The notes under the pieces were generated by a model. That model made no database searches. It saw only the letters and a list, made by a program, of their open reading frames with translations, and was not told where the DNA came from. This document shows, in pieces, positions 53,495-61,248 of a stretch of 64,000 bases of DNA. The position numbers and the translations under genes are program-made. The stretch comes from Palsa-147 sp036513895 (lineage in GTDB: Bacteria; Acidobacteriota; Terriglobia; Acidiferrales; UBA7541). The stretch is taken from NCBI GenBank assembly GCA_036513895.1, contig DATBYF010000072.1, forward strand, positions 18,075 through 82,074, given 5' to 3'. Numbering within the stretch: position 1 is the stretch's first letter; every line of letters starts with the position of its first letter.

Positions 53495-54040
53495 CTAGGA
53501 ACTGGCCGCGGCCACTTCTTCGTTTGTCTTGCCGCGCAGCTCAGCCACCTTCGAGGCATTCTTCAGGTGCAACAGGGCATCAAACGTCGCCTTGATCACG
53601 TTGTGCGGATTCGACGTGCCGATGGACTTCGTCAACACGTTCTGAATGCCCGCAACCTCCATCACCGCGCGAACTGGTCCTCCCGCGATGAGTCCCGTGC
53701 CTTCCGGCGCGGGCTTCAACAAAACCTGGCCAGACCCGTAGCGCCCCAGCACCTGATGCGGAATCGTCGAGCCCTTGAGATTCAGTTTCACCATGTTCTT
53801 CTTGGCCTGCTCGATCGCCTTGCGGATAGCCATGGGAACTTCTCGCGCCTTGCCCATGCCGAAGCCGGCATGGCCGTGCTGATCGCCCACCACCACGAGC
53901 GCGGAGAAGCTGAGGTTCTTGCCTCCCTTGACGACTTTCGTGACGCGGTTGATCGCCACGACTTGGTCTTTTAGGTTCGCGAGGTTCGTGTCGATGATTC
54001 TGCGAACCGAAAGAATGTCTTTGAGTTCTTGTTTCGGCAT
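53495..54040 (-). CDS. rpsE: Ribosomal protein S5
   Basis: Fidelity-related small-subunit protein, 181 residues. RNA-binding domain KDQVVAINRVTKVVKGGKNL and VVVGDQHGHAGFGMGKAREV, then the C-terminal part (VRAVMEVAGIQNVLTKSIGT). The Ala-Ala-Ser tail is short. Starts four bases after the rplR stop. Confidence 0.98.
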   Translation of the reverse strand: MPKQELKDILSVRRIIDTNLANLKDQVVAINRVTKVVKGGKNLSFSALVVVGDQHGHAGFGMGKAREVPMAIRKAIEQAKKNMVKLNLKGSTIPHQVLGRYGSGQVLLKPAPEGTGLIAGGPVRAVMEVAGIQNVLTKSIGTSNPHNVIKATFDALLHLKNASKVAELRGKTNEEVAAASS

Positions 54041-54044
54041 AGAG

Positions 54045-54425
54045 TTAGAACTTCAGTCCTGCCTCTCGGGCCGCTTCCGCTAATGCCTGAATGCGGCCGT
54101 GATATTGATATCCGCCCCGGTCGAAAACCACGCGCTCGACGCCCGCGGCGCGCGCGCGCTCCGCAACCGCCTTGCCCACTGCTTTGGACGCGGCGACATT
54201 TCCGCCGCCCTTATTCCCTTTGCGAAACTCGCCATCGAGCGAGCTGGCCGATGCGAGTGTTCGCCCGGCTTGATCGTCAATCACTTGCGCGACGATGTGC
54301 CGCGAAGAACGAAATACGCACAACCGCGGCCGCTCCGTGCTCCCTGAAATCTTCCGGCGCAGGCGCGAATGCAATCGCTCACGATGAGCGCTCCGCGAAA
54401 GCCTTTTGACTGGAACTGTAGCCAC
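54045..54425 (-). CDS. rplR: Ribosomal protein L18
   Basis: Binds 5S rRNA in the central protuberance. 126 residues: RLCVFRSSRHIVAQVIDDQA, AVAERARAAGVERVVFDRGG and the ending RIQALAEAAREAGLKF are standard. Confidence 0.98.
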   Translation of the reverse strand: MATVPVKRLSRSAHRERLHSRLRRKISGSTERPRLCVFRSSRHIVAQVIDDQAGRTLASASSLDGEFRKGNKGGGNVAASKAVGKAVAERARAAGVERVVFDRGGYQYHGRIQALAEAAREAGLKF

Positions 54426-54452
54426 GCTAATTCTCCTCGTTCTTGCCGCGAA

Positions 54453-54998
54453 TTATCCGGCTGTCTTTGCTGCGCCGGCCTTCCCGGCTTTCTTCTTCAG
54501 CCGCTCGCCCGCAATTCGAATTCCCTTTTGCTTGTACGGGTCGGGCGGGCGCAGGTGGCGCAGGTTTGCAGCCACTTGCCCCACTTGATTCTTGTCCGCG
54601 CCGCTTACGGTCATGTGAGTCTGCTTCTCGACCGCGATCTGAATCCCCTCAGGGATTGGAAACTCGACGGGATGCGAGAACCCGAGCGAAAGCACCACGT
54701 TTTTGCCCTTGACCTCAGCGCGATATCCCACTCCCACGATATCGAGATCTTTCTTGAAGCCGGTGGTGACGCCGAAAACCGCATTTGCCACCAGCGCCCG
54801 GGCCAGCCCGTGCAGCGCGCGTTGCTCATCGTTTTCCCGCAGCGCTGAGAGGACTCCGTCCTTCGTTTCAAAACGGATGCCGTGCGGCACGCGGACCGAC
54901 ATTTTTCCCTTCGGGCCTTGCACGTCCACCGATTCCGCCTGGACTTGCACTTTCACGCCCGCGGGCACTGGTATCGGTTTATATCCAATTCGCGACAT
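54453..54998 (-). CDS. rplF: Ribosomal protein L6
   Basis: Large-subunit protein near the factor-binding site. 181 residues, beginning MSRIGYKPIPVPAGVKVQV and containing the C-terminal RNA-binding region NLRHLRPPDPYKQKGIRIAG. A short Lys/Ala tail closes the protein. Confidence 0.98.
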   Translation of the reverse strand: MSRIGYKPIPVPAGVKVQVQAESVDVQGPKGKMSVRVPHGIRFETKDGVLSALRENDEQRALHGLARALVANAVFGVTTGFKKDLDIVGVGYRAEVKGKNVVLSLGFSHPVEFPIPEGIQIAVEKQTHMTVSGADKNQVGQVAANLRHLRPPDPYKQKGIRIAGERLKKKAGKAGAAKTAG

Positions 54999-55047
54999 GG
55001 TTCACTCTTCCCGAAAATTTCCTGCTAAGCCCGACTGCCAAACATTG

Positions 55048-55446
55048 CTACCAAACTTCGCACAACAGTTCGCCGCCCACTCCGCTTTTGCGCGCGGCAT
55101 GCCCGGTCATAAGCCCGCGCGGCGTGGAAACAATGGCGATGCCCATTCCGCCCACCACCGAACGAATGTCCGATTTCCCGACGTATCGCCGGCAACCGGG
55201 CCGCGATATGCGCTTCAGGTTGGTGATCACGCTGCGCCGGTCCGGCGTGTAGCGCAGGAACATTCGAAGAGTCTTTTTCACCTTCGTATCGTCCACAACC
55301 TTGTAGCTCGCGAGATAACCTTCATCCTTCAATATCCGGGCGATCTCGACCTTCATCTTTGACGCGGGCAAATCCACGCGCGCGTGCTTCGCGTGCGATG
55401 CGTTGCGGATGCGCGTCAACATGTCCGCGATAGGGTCTGTTTGCAT
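55048..55446 (-). CDS. rpsH: Ribosomal protein S8
   Basis: Central-domain rRNA binder, 132 residues: DPIADMLTRIRNASHAKHAR at the start, RISRPGCRRYVGKSDI and the C-terminal SSA-type loop region (GIAIVSTPRGLMTGHAARKS). Position between rpsZ and rplF is conserved. Confidence 0.98.
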   Translation of the reverse strand: MQTDPIADMLTRIRNASHAKHARVDLPASKMKVEIARILKDEGYLASYKVVDDTKVKKTLRMFLRYTPDRRSVITNLKRISRPGCRRYVGKSDIRSVVGGMGIAIVSTPRGLMTGHAARKSGVGGELLCEVW

Positions 55447-55461
55447 TCCATCCTTCCTTAA

Positions 55462-55647
55462 TTACCAGCTCGCCTTGACGACGCCGGGAATCTCACCCTT
55501 GAGCGCCAGGCCGCGGAAACAGATGCGGCACATTTGAAACTTGCTTAGAGTCCCTCGCGCCCGGCCGCAGATGCGGCAGCGATTGCGAAAGCGAACTTTG
55601 AACTTCGGCGTTCGTTTCTGTTTGGCGAATTGACTGTCGCGCGCCAT
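55462..55647 (-). CDS. rpsZ: Ribosomal protein S14, zinc-binding type Z
   Basis: The short 61-residue form with two Cys pairs, CRICGRARG and MCRICFR, that bind zinc. The long cysteine-free paralogue of S14 is not seen in this window. It lies between rplE and rpsH. Confidence 0.97.
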   Translation of the reverse strand: MARDSQFAKQKRTPKFKVRFRNRCRICGRARGTLSKFQMCRICFRGLALKGEIPGVVKASW

Positions 55648-55684
55648 TCGATCTCCTTCGAGCGCTTGCGCTCGATTCTTCCCC

Positions 55685-56233
55685 TTACCCCTGTACTCGG
55701 AACGGCACGCCGAGCAGCTTGAGCAGCTCGCGGCCTTCCTCGTCGCTGCGGGCTGTCGTCGTGATCGTGACGTTCATGCCCTTGATCTTGTCCACTCGCG
55801 TGTAATCGATTTCCGGAAACACCAGCTGGTCCTTCAAACCCAGTGTGTAATTGCCGCGGCCGTCGAACGAATTCGGCGCCAAGCCTTTAAAGTCGCGCAA
55901 GCGTGGCAGCACGATGTTCGCGAGGCGGTCCAGGAATTCGTACATGCGCTCGCCGCGCAGCGTGACCATGCATCCGATCGGCATGCCCTTGCGAATTTTA
56001 AAATTCGCGATTGACTTCTTCGCTCGTGTGATCACCGGCTTTTGCCCCGCGATCAATCCCAGTTCCTGCGCTGCCGTATCGAGCAGCTTCACGTTCTGGC
56101 TCGCTTCGCCAAGGCCGATGTTTACAGTTACTTTCTTTACGCGCGGTACGGCCATCGAGTTCGGATAGTTGAACCGCTTCGTCAACGCCGGAACCACGTC
56201 TTTGCTATACCGCTCGTGCATACGGCTATTCAT
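55685..56233 (-). CDS. rplE: Ribosomal protein L5
   Basis: 5S rRNA-binding protein, 182 residues. Recognised by PRVKKVTVNIGLGEASQNV, KSIANFKIRKGMPIGCMVTL and MNVTITTTARSDEEGRELL. An ATG at 56221 (MHERYSKD) is an alternative start to the one at 56233. Confidence 0.98.
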   Translation of the reverse strand: MNSRMHERYSKDVVPALTKRFNYPNSMAVPRVKKVTVNIGLGEASQNVKLLDTAAQELGLIAGQKPVITRAKKSIANFKIRKGMPIGCMVTLRGERMYEFLDRLANIVLPRLRDFKGLAPNSFDGRGNYTLGLKDQLVFPEIDYTRVDKIKGMNVTITTTARSDEEGRELLKLLGVPFRVQG

Positions 56234-56257
56234 CGTTCTGTCCGCAGCCTCTTTTCT

Positions 56258-56602
56258 CTAGTTCTCGAATGTCGTCTTGCAGCGCCGGCAAATTCGCGTC
56301 TTTGTGCCGTCTGGCAATGTCGTGTGCCCTGCGCGAGTGTGTTTTCCGCACCCTGGGCAGATCAGCATCACGTTCGACGCTTGCAGCGGCGCTTCTTTAT
56401 CCACGATGCCGCCCTTGATGTTCTTCTGCGGATTCGGCCGCGTGTGGCGCTTGATGATGTTCGCGTGTTCTACCGTCACCGTGTTCTTCCACGGATTCAC
56501 TGCCAGCACGCGCCCCGTCTTGCCTTTGTCTTTGCCGGCCACTACTTTTACGTTGTCGCCGTGCCGGATGCTCATTGTCGTTCTGATTGTTCTGTCTTTC
56601 AT
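56258..56602 (-). CDS. rplX: Ribosomal protein L24 with C-terminal zinc ribbon
   Basis: Early assembly protein of the large subunit. The KOW core is HGDNVKVVAGKDKGKTGRVL. The C-terminus has ICPGCGKHTRAG and CRRCKTTFEN, two C-x2-C pairs forming a zinc ribbon. The ATG at 56602 lies just after the rplN stop; a GTG at 56611 and an ATG at 56575 are possible alternatives. Confidence 0.96.
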   Translation of the reverse strand: MKDRTIRTTMSIRHGDNVKVVAGKDKGKTGRVLAVNPWKNTVTVEHANIIKRHTRPNPQKNIKGGIVDKEAPLQASNVMLICPGCGKHTRAGHTTLPDGTKTRICRRCKTTFEN

Positions 56603-56604
56603 CG

Positions 56605-56973
56605 CTACCACACTTCCGGAGCCAGCGAGACGATCTTGGTGAACTTCTTCTCGCGCAGCTCTCTGGCGACCGGCCCGAATACGCGTGTTCCCACAGGCTC
56701 GTTCGCGTCGTTGATCAAAACCGCGGCGTTGTCGTCAAAACGGATATACGATCCGTCCTTCCGCCGGTGTTCTTTTCGCGTCCTAACCACTACCGCACGC
56801 ACAACCTTGCCCTTCTTCACTTGGCTGTCTGGCGCAGCTTCCTTCACCGCCGCTGTGATGACGTCGCCTAGACCCGCGACCAATCCGGCATCGCCGCCAA
56901 TCGGCAAAATGCATGTGAGCTGGCGCGCGCCTGAATTATCGGCCACCGTCAGCCACGTCCTCATCTGAACCAT
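56605..56973 (-). CDS. rplN: Ribosomal protein L14
   Basis: 122 residues, highly conserved: MVQMRTWLTVADNSGARQLT, VVRTRKEHRRKDGSYIRFDD and VFGPVARELREKKFTKIVSL. Occupies its conserved place between rpsQ and rplX. Confidence 0.99.
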   Translation of the reverse strand: MVQMRTWLTVADNSGARQLTCILPIGGDAGLVAGLGDVITAAVKEAAPDSQVKKGKVVRAVVVRTRKEHRRKDGSYIRFDDNAAVLINDANEPVGTRVFGPVARELREKKFTKIVSLAPEVW

Positions 56974-57006
56974 GTTCGTGCTCCCTCAAATACGCCCGGG
57001 CGGCTT

Positions 57007-57324
57007 TTAAGCCACGCGCGTCGAGCGTCCGACAACTTCTACGAGACGCCACCGCTTCAGCTTCGAGAGCGGCCGCGATGATGCGATTCGAACTGTATCG
57101 CCTACGCGCGCTTCGCCATTCTCGTCGTGCGCGTAATACTTTTTCGAAGATCGTATAACTCTATGGTAGAGCGGATGCGCCACCGCGCGCGTCACCTTCA
57201 CGACGATGGTCTTCTGCATTTTGGCGCTGGTGACCACGCCCGTTCGTTCCTGGCGCTTGCCTCTATGTTTGGCCGCAACCGGTGTTGCGTCCGCACCCGG
57301 TGCTGTTGTCTTCTCGTCCGTCAT
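57007..57324 (-). CDS. rpsQ: Ribosomal protein S17
   Basis: OB-fold small-subunit protein: GVVTSAKMQKTIVVKVTRAV, KKYYAHDENGEARVGDTVRI. At 105 residues it is longer than the usual 80-90 because of an N-terminal extension (MTDEKTTAPGADATPVAAK). It overlaps rpmC by four bases. Confidence 0.97.
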   Translation of the reverse strand: MTDEKTTAPGADATPVAAKHRGKRQERTGVVTSAKMQKTIVVKVTRAVAHPLYHRVIRSSKKYYAHDENGEARVGDTVRIASSRPLSKLKRWRLVEVVGRSTRVA

Positions 57325-57563
57325 TTGCTCTTCCTTAGTTCTTGCTTAGCCTCTTGCTGAGGTTCTCGCTTGAGCTCTTGCTGGCGCAGCAGCGTCTTCA
57401 CTCGCGCCAATTCTTTCCGCGCCTCACGCAATCGCTTGAGGCCTTCCGATTGTCCCGTGGTCAGCTGGAATCGCAGCCGGAAAATCTGTTCGCCTAATTC
57501 CTGCTGCTGCGTTTCGAGTTCGTTCGAACTCATCTGGCTGAATTTCTCCGCCCGCTTCGCCAT
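57321..57563 (-). CDS. rpmC: Ribosomal protein L29
   Basis: Two-helix protein at the exit tunnel, 80 residues starting MAKRAEKFSQMSSNELETQQ. The start ATG shares a base with the rplP stop (TAATG at 57561-57565); the longer frame upstream is a shadow of rplP. The C-terminal 15 residues (ELKREPQQEAKQELRKSK) extend the usual length. Confidence 0.96.
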   Translation of the reverse strand: MAKRAEKFSQMSSNELETQQQELGEQIFRLRFQLTTGQSEGLKRLREARKELARVKTLLRQQELKREPQQEAKQELRKSK

Positions 57564-57979
57564 TAAATCCCTCCCGCTCGCGTGACGAATCGAGTGCGGA
57601 TCGGCAACTTGTGCGAAGCGAGTTTCATGGCCTCGGTCGCCGAAGCCAGGTCCACTCCGGCCATCTCGAACATGATCCGCCCAGGCTTCACTACCGCAAC
57701 CCAGTGCTCCGGTGGCCCTTTGCCCTTTCCCATTCTTGTTTCGGCCGGCTTCTTCGTGAATGGCTTGTCGGGGAAGATCCGAATCCAAAGCTTGCCGCCG
57801 CGTTTGATGAACCGCGTGATGGCCACGCGCGCCGCTTCAATCTGGCGGTCAGTAATCCACGCGGGCTCGAGCGCTTTCAGCCCGTACTCGCCGAAAGCGA
57901 GCGAACCGCCGCGCCACGCTTTGCCGGTGCGCCGGCCGCGCTGTTGCTTTCTGTATTTAACTTTCTTCGGCATCAACAT
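57563..57979 (-). CDS. rplP: Ribosomal protein L16
   Basis: Large-subunit protein near the A and P sites, 138 residues beginning MLMPKKVKYRKQQRGRRTG. FIKRGGKLWIRIFPDKPFT and MGKGKGPPEHWVAVVKPG are diagnostic. Confidence 0.99.
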   Translation of the reverse strand: MLMPKKVKYRKQQRGRRTGKAWRGGSLAFGEYGLKALEPAWITDRQIEAARVAITRFIKRGGKLWIRIFPDKPFTKKPAETRMGKGKGPPEHWVAVVKPGRIMFEMAGVDLASATEAMKLASHKLPIRTRFVTRAGGI

Positions 57980-58015
57980 AATGATTTTTGCCTTATCGTC
58001 CCGCCTGCGCGCCCG

Positions 58016-58684
58016 TTACGCTTCGACGGCGCTGGCCGCAGCGGACTGCGCCTTGCGGCGCGGAATATTTTCGCCCTGATAGATCCAGCACTTCACGCCA
58101 ATCAAGCCGTAGGTCGTCTGCGCCTCGGCCGTGCCGTAATCAATGTCGGCGCGCAGAGTCTGCAGCGGCAAGCGCCCCTGCAAATACCACTCTTTGCGCG
58201 CGATTTCTGCGCCGTTCAACCGTCCCGCGACGCGAACCTTGATTCCCTTGCATCCGAATCGCAGCGCCGAATCCACCGACTTCCTCATCGCCCGGCGGAA
58301 GGCCACGCGCTTTTCAAGTTGCAACGCAATCGATTCGGCTACCAGCGTTGCATCGAGTTCCGGCCGGTGCACTTCCTGAATGTCAATGTGCACTTCGCGC
58401 TTGGTCCGCTTTTGCACTTCCTGTTTCAGCTTGTCGATTTCCGAGCCTTTCCGTCCGATGATGATTCCCGGCCGCGCCGTATAAATCCGGATGACCAGCT
58501 TGTTTGCGGCTCGTTCGATATCAATTCCGCTTACACCCGCGGACCTCAGTTTTTCCTTCAACTGCTTGCGCAGCGCAACATCTTCATGAAGCAAGTCCGC
58601 ATAGTCGCGCTTGGCAAACCAGCGTGACTTCCACGACTTGTTGTAGCCTAGCCGGAATCCGTAAGGATGTGTCTTCTGCCCCAC
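58016..58684 (-). CDS. rpsC: Ribosomal protein S3
   Basis: mRNA-entry protein with a KH domain (ARPGIIIGRKGSEIDKLKQE). 222 residues, starting MGQKTHPYGFRLGYNKSWKS; the C-terminal domain ends GVKCWIYQGENIPRRKAQSA. Confidence 0.99.
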   Translation of the reverse strand: MGQKTHPYGFRLGYNKSWKSRWFAKRDYADLLHEDVALRKQLKEKLRSAGVSGIDIERAANKLVIRIYTARPGIIIGRKGSEIDKLKQEVQKRTKREVHIDIQEVHRPELDATLVAESIALQLEKRVAFRRAMRKSVDSALRFGCKGIKVRVAGRLNGAEIARKEWYLQGRLPLQTLRADIDYGTAEAQTTYGLIGVKCWIYQGENIPRRKAQSAAASAVEA

Positions 58685-58693
58685 TCTCGCCTC

Positions 58694-59272
58694 CTACTTC
58701 TTGTCCTTATCTTTGCCCTTCTTTTTAGGCTGCGCCGGCCGTTGGCGTTGCGCGAGCGCTTTACGCGCCTTTCGAACCGCGCCCTTTACGCCCTTCGACG
58801 CTTCCGCTTCTGCCGCCGCCGATGCCGCGCGCGTCGCAGCAGCCTTGTGATGCTCGGCCACTTCCACGACGATGTGGCTCGTCCGCTTCTGGTAACGGAA
58901 TGCCCGGCCCATCGGCGCGGGACGAATTCGCTTCCACCGCGGCCCTTCGTTCACGAAGCATGCCGACACGAAAAGCGAGTCCACGTCGAGCGTGTCCCCC
59001 GCATCCTCGGCCTTGCGCTCGGCGTTTGCGATGGCGCTTCGCAAAACCTTTTCGACTTCCCGCGCCACGCGCTTCTTTGTGAACCGCAGCGTTTGCAGCG
59101 CATTTTCCGCGCGGTGTCCGCGGATCAAATCGATTACCAGGCGCGCCTTTTGCGGCGAGACGCGAACGAATCGCGCTTTCGCGATGGCCTCAATTGCTGC
59201 CGGTCCCTGATGGATCGATCCCCGATGAGCCGAACCTTGATGAACCGAACCTTGATGAATCTCATTCGCCAT
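58694..59272 (-). CDS. rplV: Ribosomal protein L22 with repeat-derived N-terminus and basic C-terminal tail
   Basis: Tunnel-lining protein. The core KARFVRVSPQKARLVIDLIR and GRAFRYQKRTSHIVVEV is normal. The N-terminus has about 20 extra residues made of four five-residue repeats (HQGSV, HQGSA, HRGSI, HQGPA), encoded by 15-base tandem repeats at 59198-59257. After the core, about 50 residues are Ala/Lys-rich, ending KKKGKDKDKK. At 192 residues it is far longer than the usual 110-115. No internal ATG near the core offers a shorter start. Confidence 0.96.
   Translation of the reverse strand: MANEIHQGSVHQGSAHRGSIHQGPAAIEAIAKARFVRVSPQKARLVIDLIRGHRAENALQTLRFTKKRVAREVEKVLRSAIANAERKAEDAGDTLDVDSLFVSACFVNEGPRWKRIRPAPMGRAFRYQKRTSHIVVEVAEHHKAAATRAASAAAEAEASKGVKGAVRKARKALAQRQRPAQPKKKGKDKDKK
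59198..59257 (-). repeat. Four 15-base tandem repeats inside the 5' end of rplV
   Basis: Units CATCAAGGTTCGGTT, CATCAAGGTTCGGCT, CATCGGGGATCGATC and CATCAGGGACCGGCA. The first two differ by one base, suggesting recent slippage; the last two have drifted. Confidence 0.9.
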
Positions 59273-59283
59273 TTCTTATTTTC

Positions 59284-59646
59284 CTAACTCTTTGCTGGCG
59301 CAGCTCCGCCGCCTGCCGCTGGCGCCGCGCCACCCGATGGAGCCGCCGCTGGCATGCCCGACGCAGCAGCAGCCTTCTCGAGTGCTGCTTTCACCGCGTG
59401 CCCTTTGAACGTGCGCGTTGGCGCGAATTCGCCAAGCTTGTGTCCGACCATTTGCTCGGTGATGTACACAGGGATGAACTTCCTCCCATTGTGCACTGCG
59501 ATGGTGTGGCCGACCAGTTCGGGAAGAATCGTCGAGCGCCGCGACCACGTCTTTATGACTTTCTTCTCGTTCCTGGTGTTCAGCCCTTCCACCTTGACGC
59601 GCAAGTGATCGTCAATAAACGGGCCCTTCTTCAGCGAGCGTGGCAT
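59284..59646 (-). CDS. rpsS: Ribosomal protein S19 with Ala/Gly/Pro-rich tail
   Basis: Head protein of the small subunit: MPRSLKKGPFIDDHLRVKVE, GHTIAVHNGRKFIPVYITEQ and FAPTRTFKGH are canonical. At 120 residues it exceeds the usual 92 because of a low-complexity C-terminus (AAAASGMPAAAPSGGAAPAA). The basic 116-residue gene lies 30 bp upstream, where rplB would normally be the direct neighbour. Confidence 0.97.
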   Translation of the reverse strand: MPRSLKKGPFIDDHLRVKVEGLNTRNEKKVIKTWSRRSTILPELVGHTIAVHNGRKFIPVYITEQMVGHKLGEFAPTRTFKGHAVKAALEKAAAASGMPAAAPSGGAAPAAGGGAAPAKS

Positions 59647-59676
59647 GCCGTCTCCGTTACCTCTCGTTACTTGTCG

Positions 59677-60027
59677 TTATTCTTCTACCCGGCGCAATTT
59701 CACCCACTGCGCCCGGCGCATCTTTCGGAATCCGCGGACAGGTCCCGGAACACGATGCGAGATCGTGCAGAACGGGCAAACAAACCGCGTTCCCTGCGCG
59801 TTCGGAATCTTGTCCACAATCACGCCCCAGCCGGCGCGGCACAGGCGAAACAGCACCTGCGGCGCCGGTCCGAGTTTCGATGAAATCTTTCCGGCTGGCT
59901 TAGCTACCGGTTTCACCGGGCGGCGATGCGCGACGGCGGCCTTGCGCCCGCGCGCAGTCCGGCGTGTCGCTCTACGGCTTATCCTAGTGGCTGTCATCTC
60001 TCTCTCGATTCCCCGCCGCGCCGGCAT
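59677..60027 (-). CDS. Unidentified basic Cys-containing protein inserted between rplB and rpsS
   Basis: I do not recognise this 116-residue protein. The first 50 residues are dominated by Arg, Lys, Ala and Thr (MTATRISRRATRRTARGRKA region), a likely disordered RNA-binding arm. The C-terminal half (QVLFRLCRAGWGVIVDK, then FVCPFCTISHRVPGPVRGF) has Cys63, Cys84, Cys87 and His91, a possible zinc site C-x20-C-x2-C-x3-H. AGGAGA lies four bases upstream of the ATG, and the gaps to rplB (27 bp) and rpsS (30 bp) are operon-like. In the standard S10 operon rplB is followed directly by rpsS. A ribosomal or rRNA-binding role is inferred from charge and position only. Confidence 0.75.
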   Translation of the reverse strand: MPARRGIEREMTATRISRRATRRTARGRKAAVAHRRPVKPVAKPAGKISSKLGPAPQVLFRLCRAGWGVIVDKIPNAQGTRFVCPFCTISHRVPGPVRGFRKMRRAQWVKLRRVEE

Positions 60028-60054
60028 CAGTTCTCCTGCTTGTGCTGCTCGAAA

Positions 60055-60876
60055 CTACGGCTTGCGCCGCTCGACAATCATCTTGCTTCCGCCGCGCTTT
60101 CGACGCGTCTTCGCGCCAAGCGTGGGAAAGCCCCACGGTGTCTGCGGGTGATTGCCCTTCACGCGGCCTTCGCCGCCGCCGTGAGGGTGATCAACCGGGT
60201 TCATAGCCACGCCGCGCACGGTTGGGCGAATGCCCAGCCAGCGCGACTTTCCCGCCTTGCCGTACGTGATGTTTTCATGGTCGAGGTTGCCAATTTGGCC
60301 AACCGTGGCCATGCAATTCACGTGAAACTTGCGTGTCTCGCCCGAGGGCAGCTTGATTAACGCGATATCGCCCTCTTTACTTAAAAGCTGTGCTGCGCCG
60401 CCCGCCGAACGCACTACCTGCCCGCCCTTGCCAGGCGATAGCTCCAGGTTGTGCATCATCGTACCGGGAGGAATGTTGCGAATCGGCAACGCATTGCCCG
60501 GAAGAATGTCAGCGCCTTCGCCGTTCTGCACCGTCATTCCAACTTCAAGCCCCACTGGATGCAGGATGTAACGCTTCTCGCCATCCGCATAGTGCAACAG
60601 AGCAATCCGCGCTGAGCGGTTTGGATCGTATTCAATCGCTGCAACCTTAGCTGGCACGCCGATTTTGTCGCGGCGGAAATCGATTTTGCGGTACTTCCGC
60701 ATGTGCCCGCCGCCACGATGCCAGATGGTGACCTCGCCGTGGTTGTTTCGCCCGCCCGTACGCTTCTGGACTTCCACCAGCGACTTTTCCGGTTCCTGCT
60801 TGGTGATATCGCTTCTGTCCGTGAGCGTCAGGAAGCGCCGCGAAGGTGTATACGGTTTGAAAGTTTTTAGTGCCAT
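60055..60876 (-). CDS. rplB: Ribosomal protein L2
   Basis: Peptidyl-transferase-centre protein, 273 residues. Signature GVAMNPVDHPHGGGEGRVKG includes the functionally important His; the N-terminus is SRRFLTLTDRSDITKQEPEK and the core GGRNNHGEVTIWHRGGGHMR. It follows rplW by 72 bp and precedes the unidentified basic gene. Confidence 0.99.
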   Translation of the reverse strand: MALKTFKPYTPSRRFLTLTDRSDITKQEPEKSLVEVQKRTGGRNNHGEVTIWHRGGGHMRKYRKIDFRRDKIGVPAKVAAIEYDPNRSARIALLHYADGEKRYILHPVGLEVGMTVQNGEGADILPGNALPIRNIPPGTMMHNLELSPGKGGQVVRSAGGAAQLLSKEGDIALIKLPSGETRKFHVNCMATVGQIGNLDHENITYGKAGKSRWLGIRPTVRGVAMNPVDHPHGGGEGRVKGNHPQTPWGFPTLGAKTRRKRGGSKMIVERRKP

Positions 60877-60948
60877 CGTTCCCTCTGCCTGCTCTTCAAT
60901 CCTGATATTTCAGATGAAGGAGTAACCGACTAATCGTTCTACTGCGGC

Positions 60949-61245
60949 CTAGAGATTCTCCGCGTACTCGATCATCTTTTCGCCCGGCGCAAGCTTTACG
61001 TATGCTTTCTTCCAATCGCGCCGGTAGCCTTCTGCGCGGCCGCGACGCCGAAACTTGCCGTGAAACATTGCCGTGCGCACGCCTGCAACTTTCACCTTGA
61101 ATACGGTTTGAACCGCTTCCTTGATTTCCGTCTTGGTCGCGTCGGATGCGACTTCAAAAACCACGGTGTGCTGCGTCTCTTTCACCCCAAGACCCTTCTC
61201 GGTGATGATCGGCCGCCGAATGACTTGAAACGCTCGCGTCGTCAT
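60949..61245 (-). CDS. rplW: Ribosomal protein L23
   Basis: Exit-tunnel docking site for SRP and trigger factor. 98 residues: VIRRPIITEKGLGVKETQHT, VFKVKVAGVRTAMFHGKFRR. Three bases separate it from rplD. Confidence 0.98.
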   Translation of the reverse strand: MTTRAFQVIRRPIITEKGLGVKETQHTVVFEVASDATKTEIKEAVQTVFKVKVAGVRTAMFHGKFRRRGRAEGYRRDWKKAYVKLAPGEKMIEYAENL

Positions 61246-61248
61246 CGC

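Noticed and set aside
57611..58627. 338-codon plus-strand frame opposite rplP and rpsC
   Set aside because: Antisense to two conserved ribosomal genes; no independent support.
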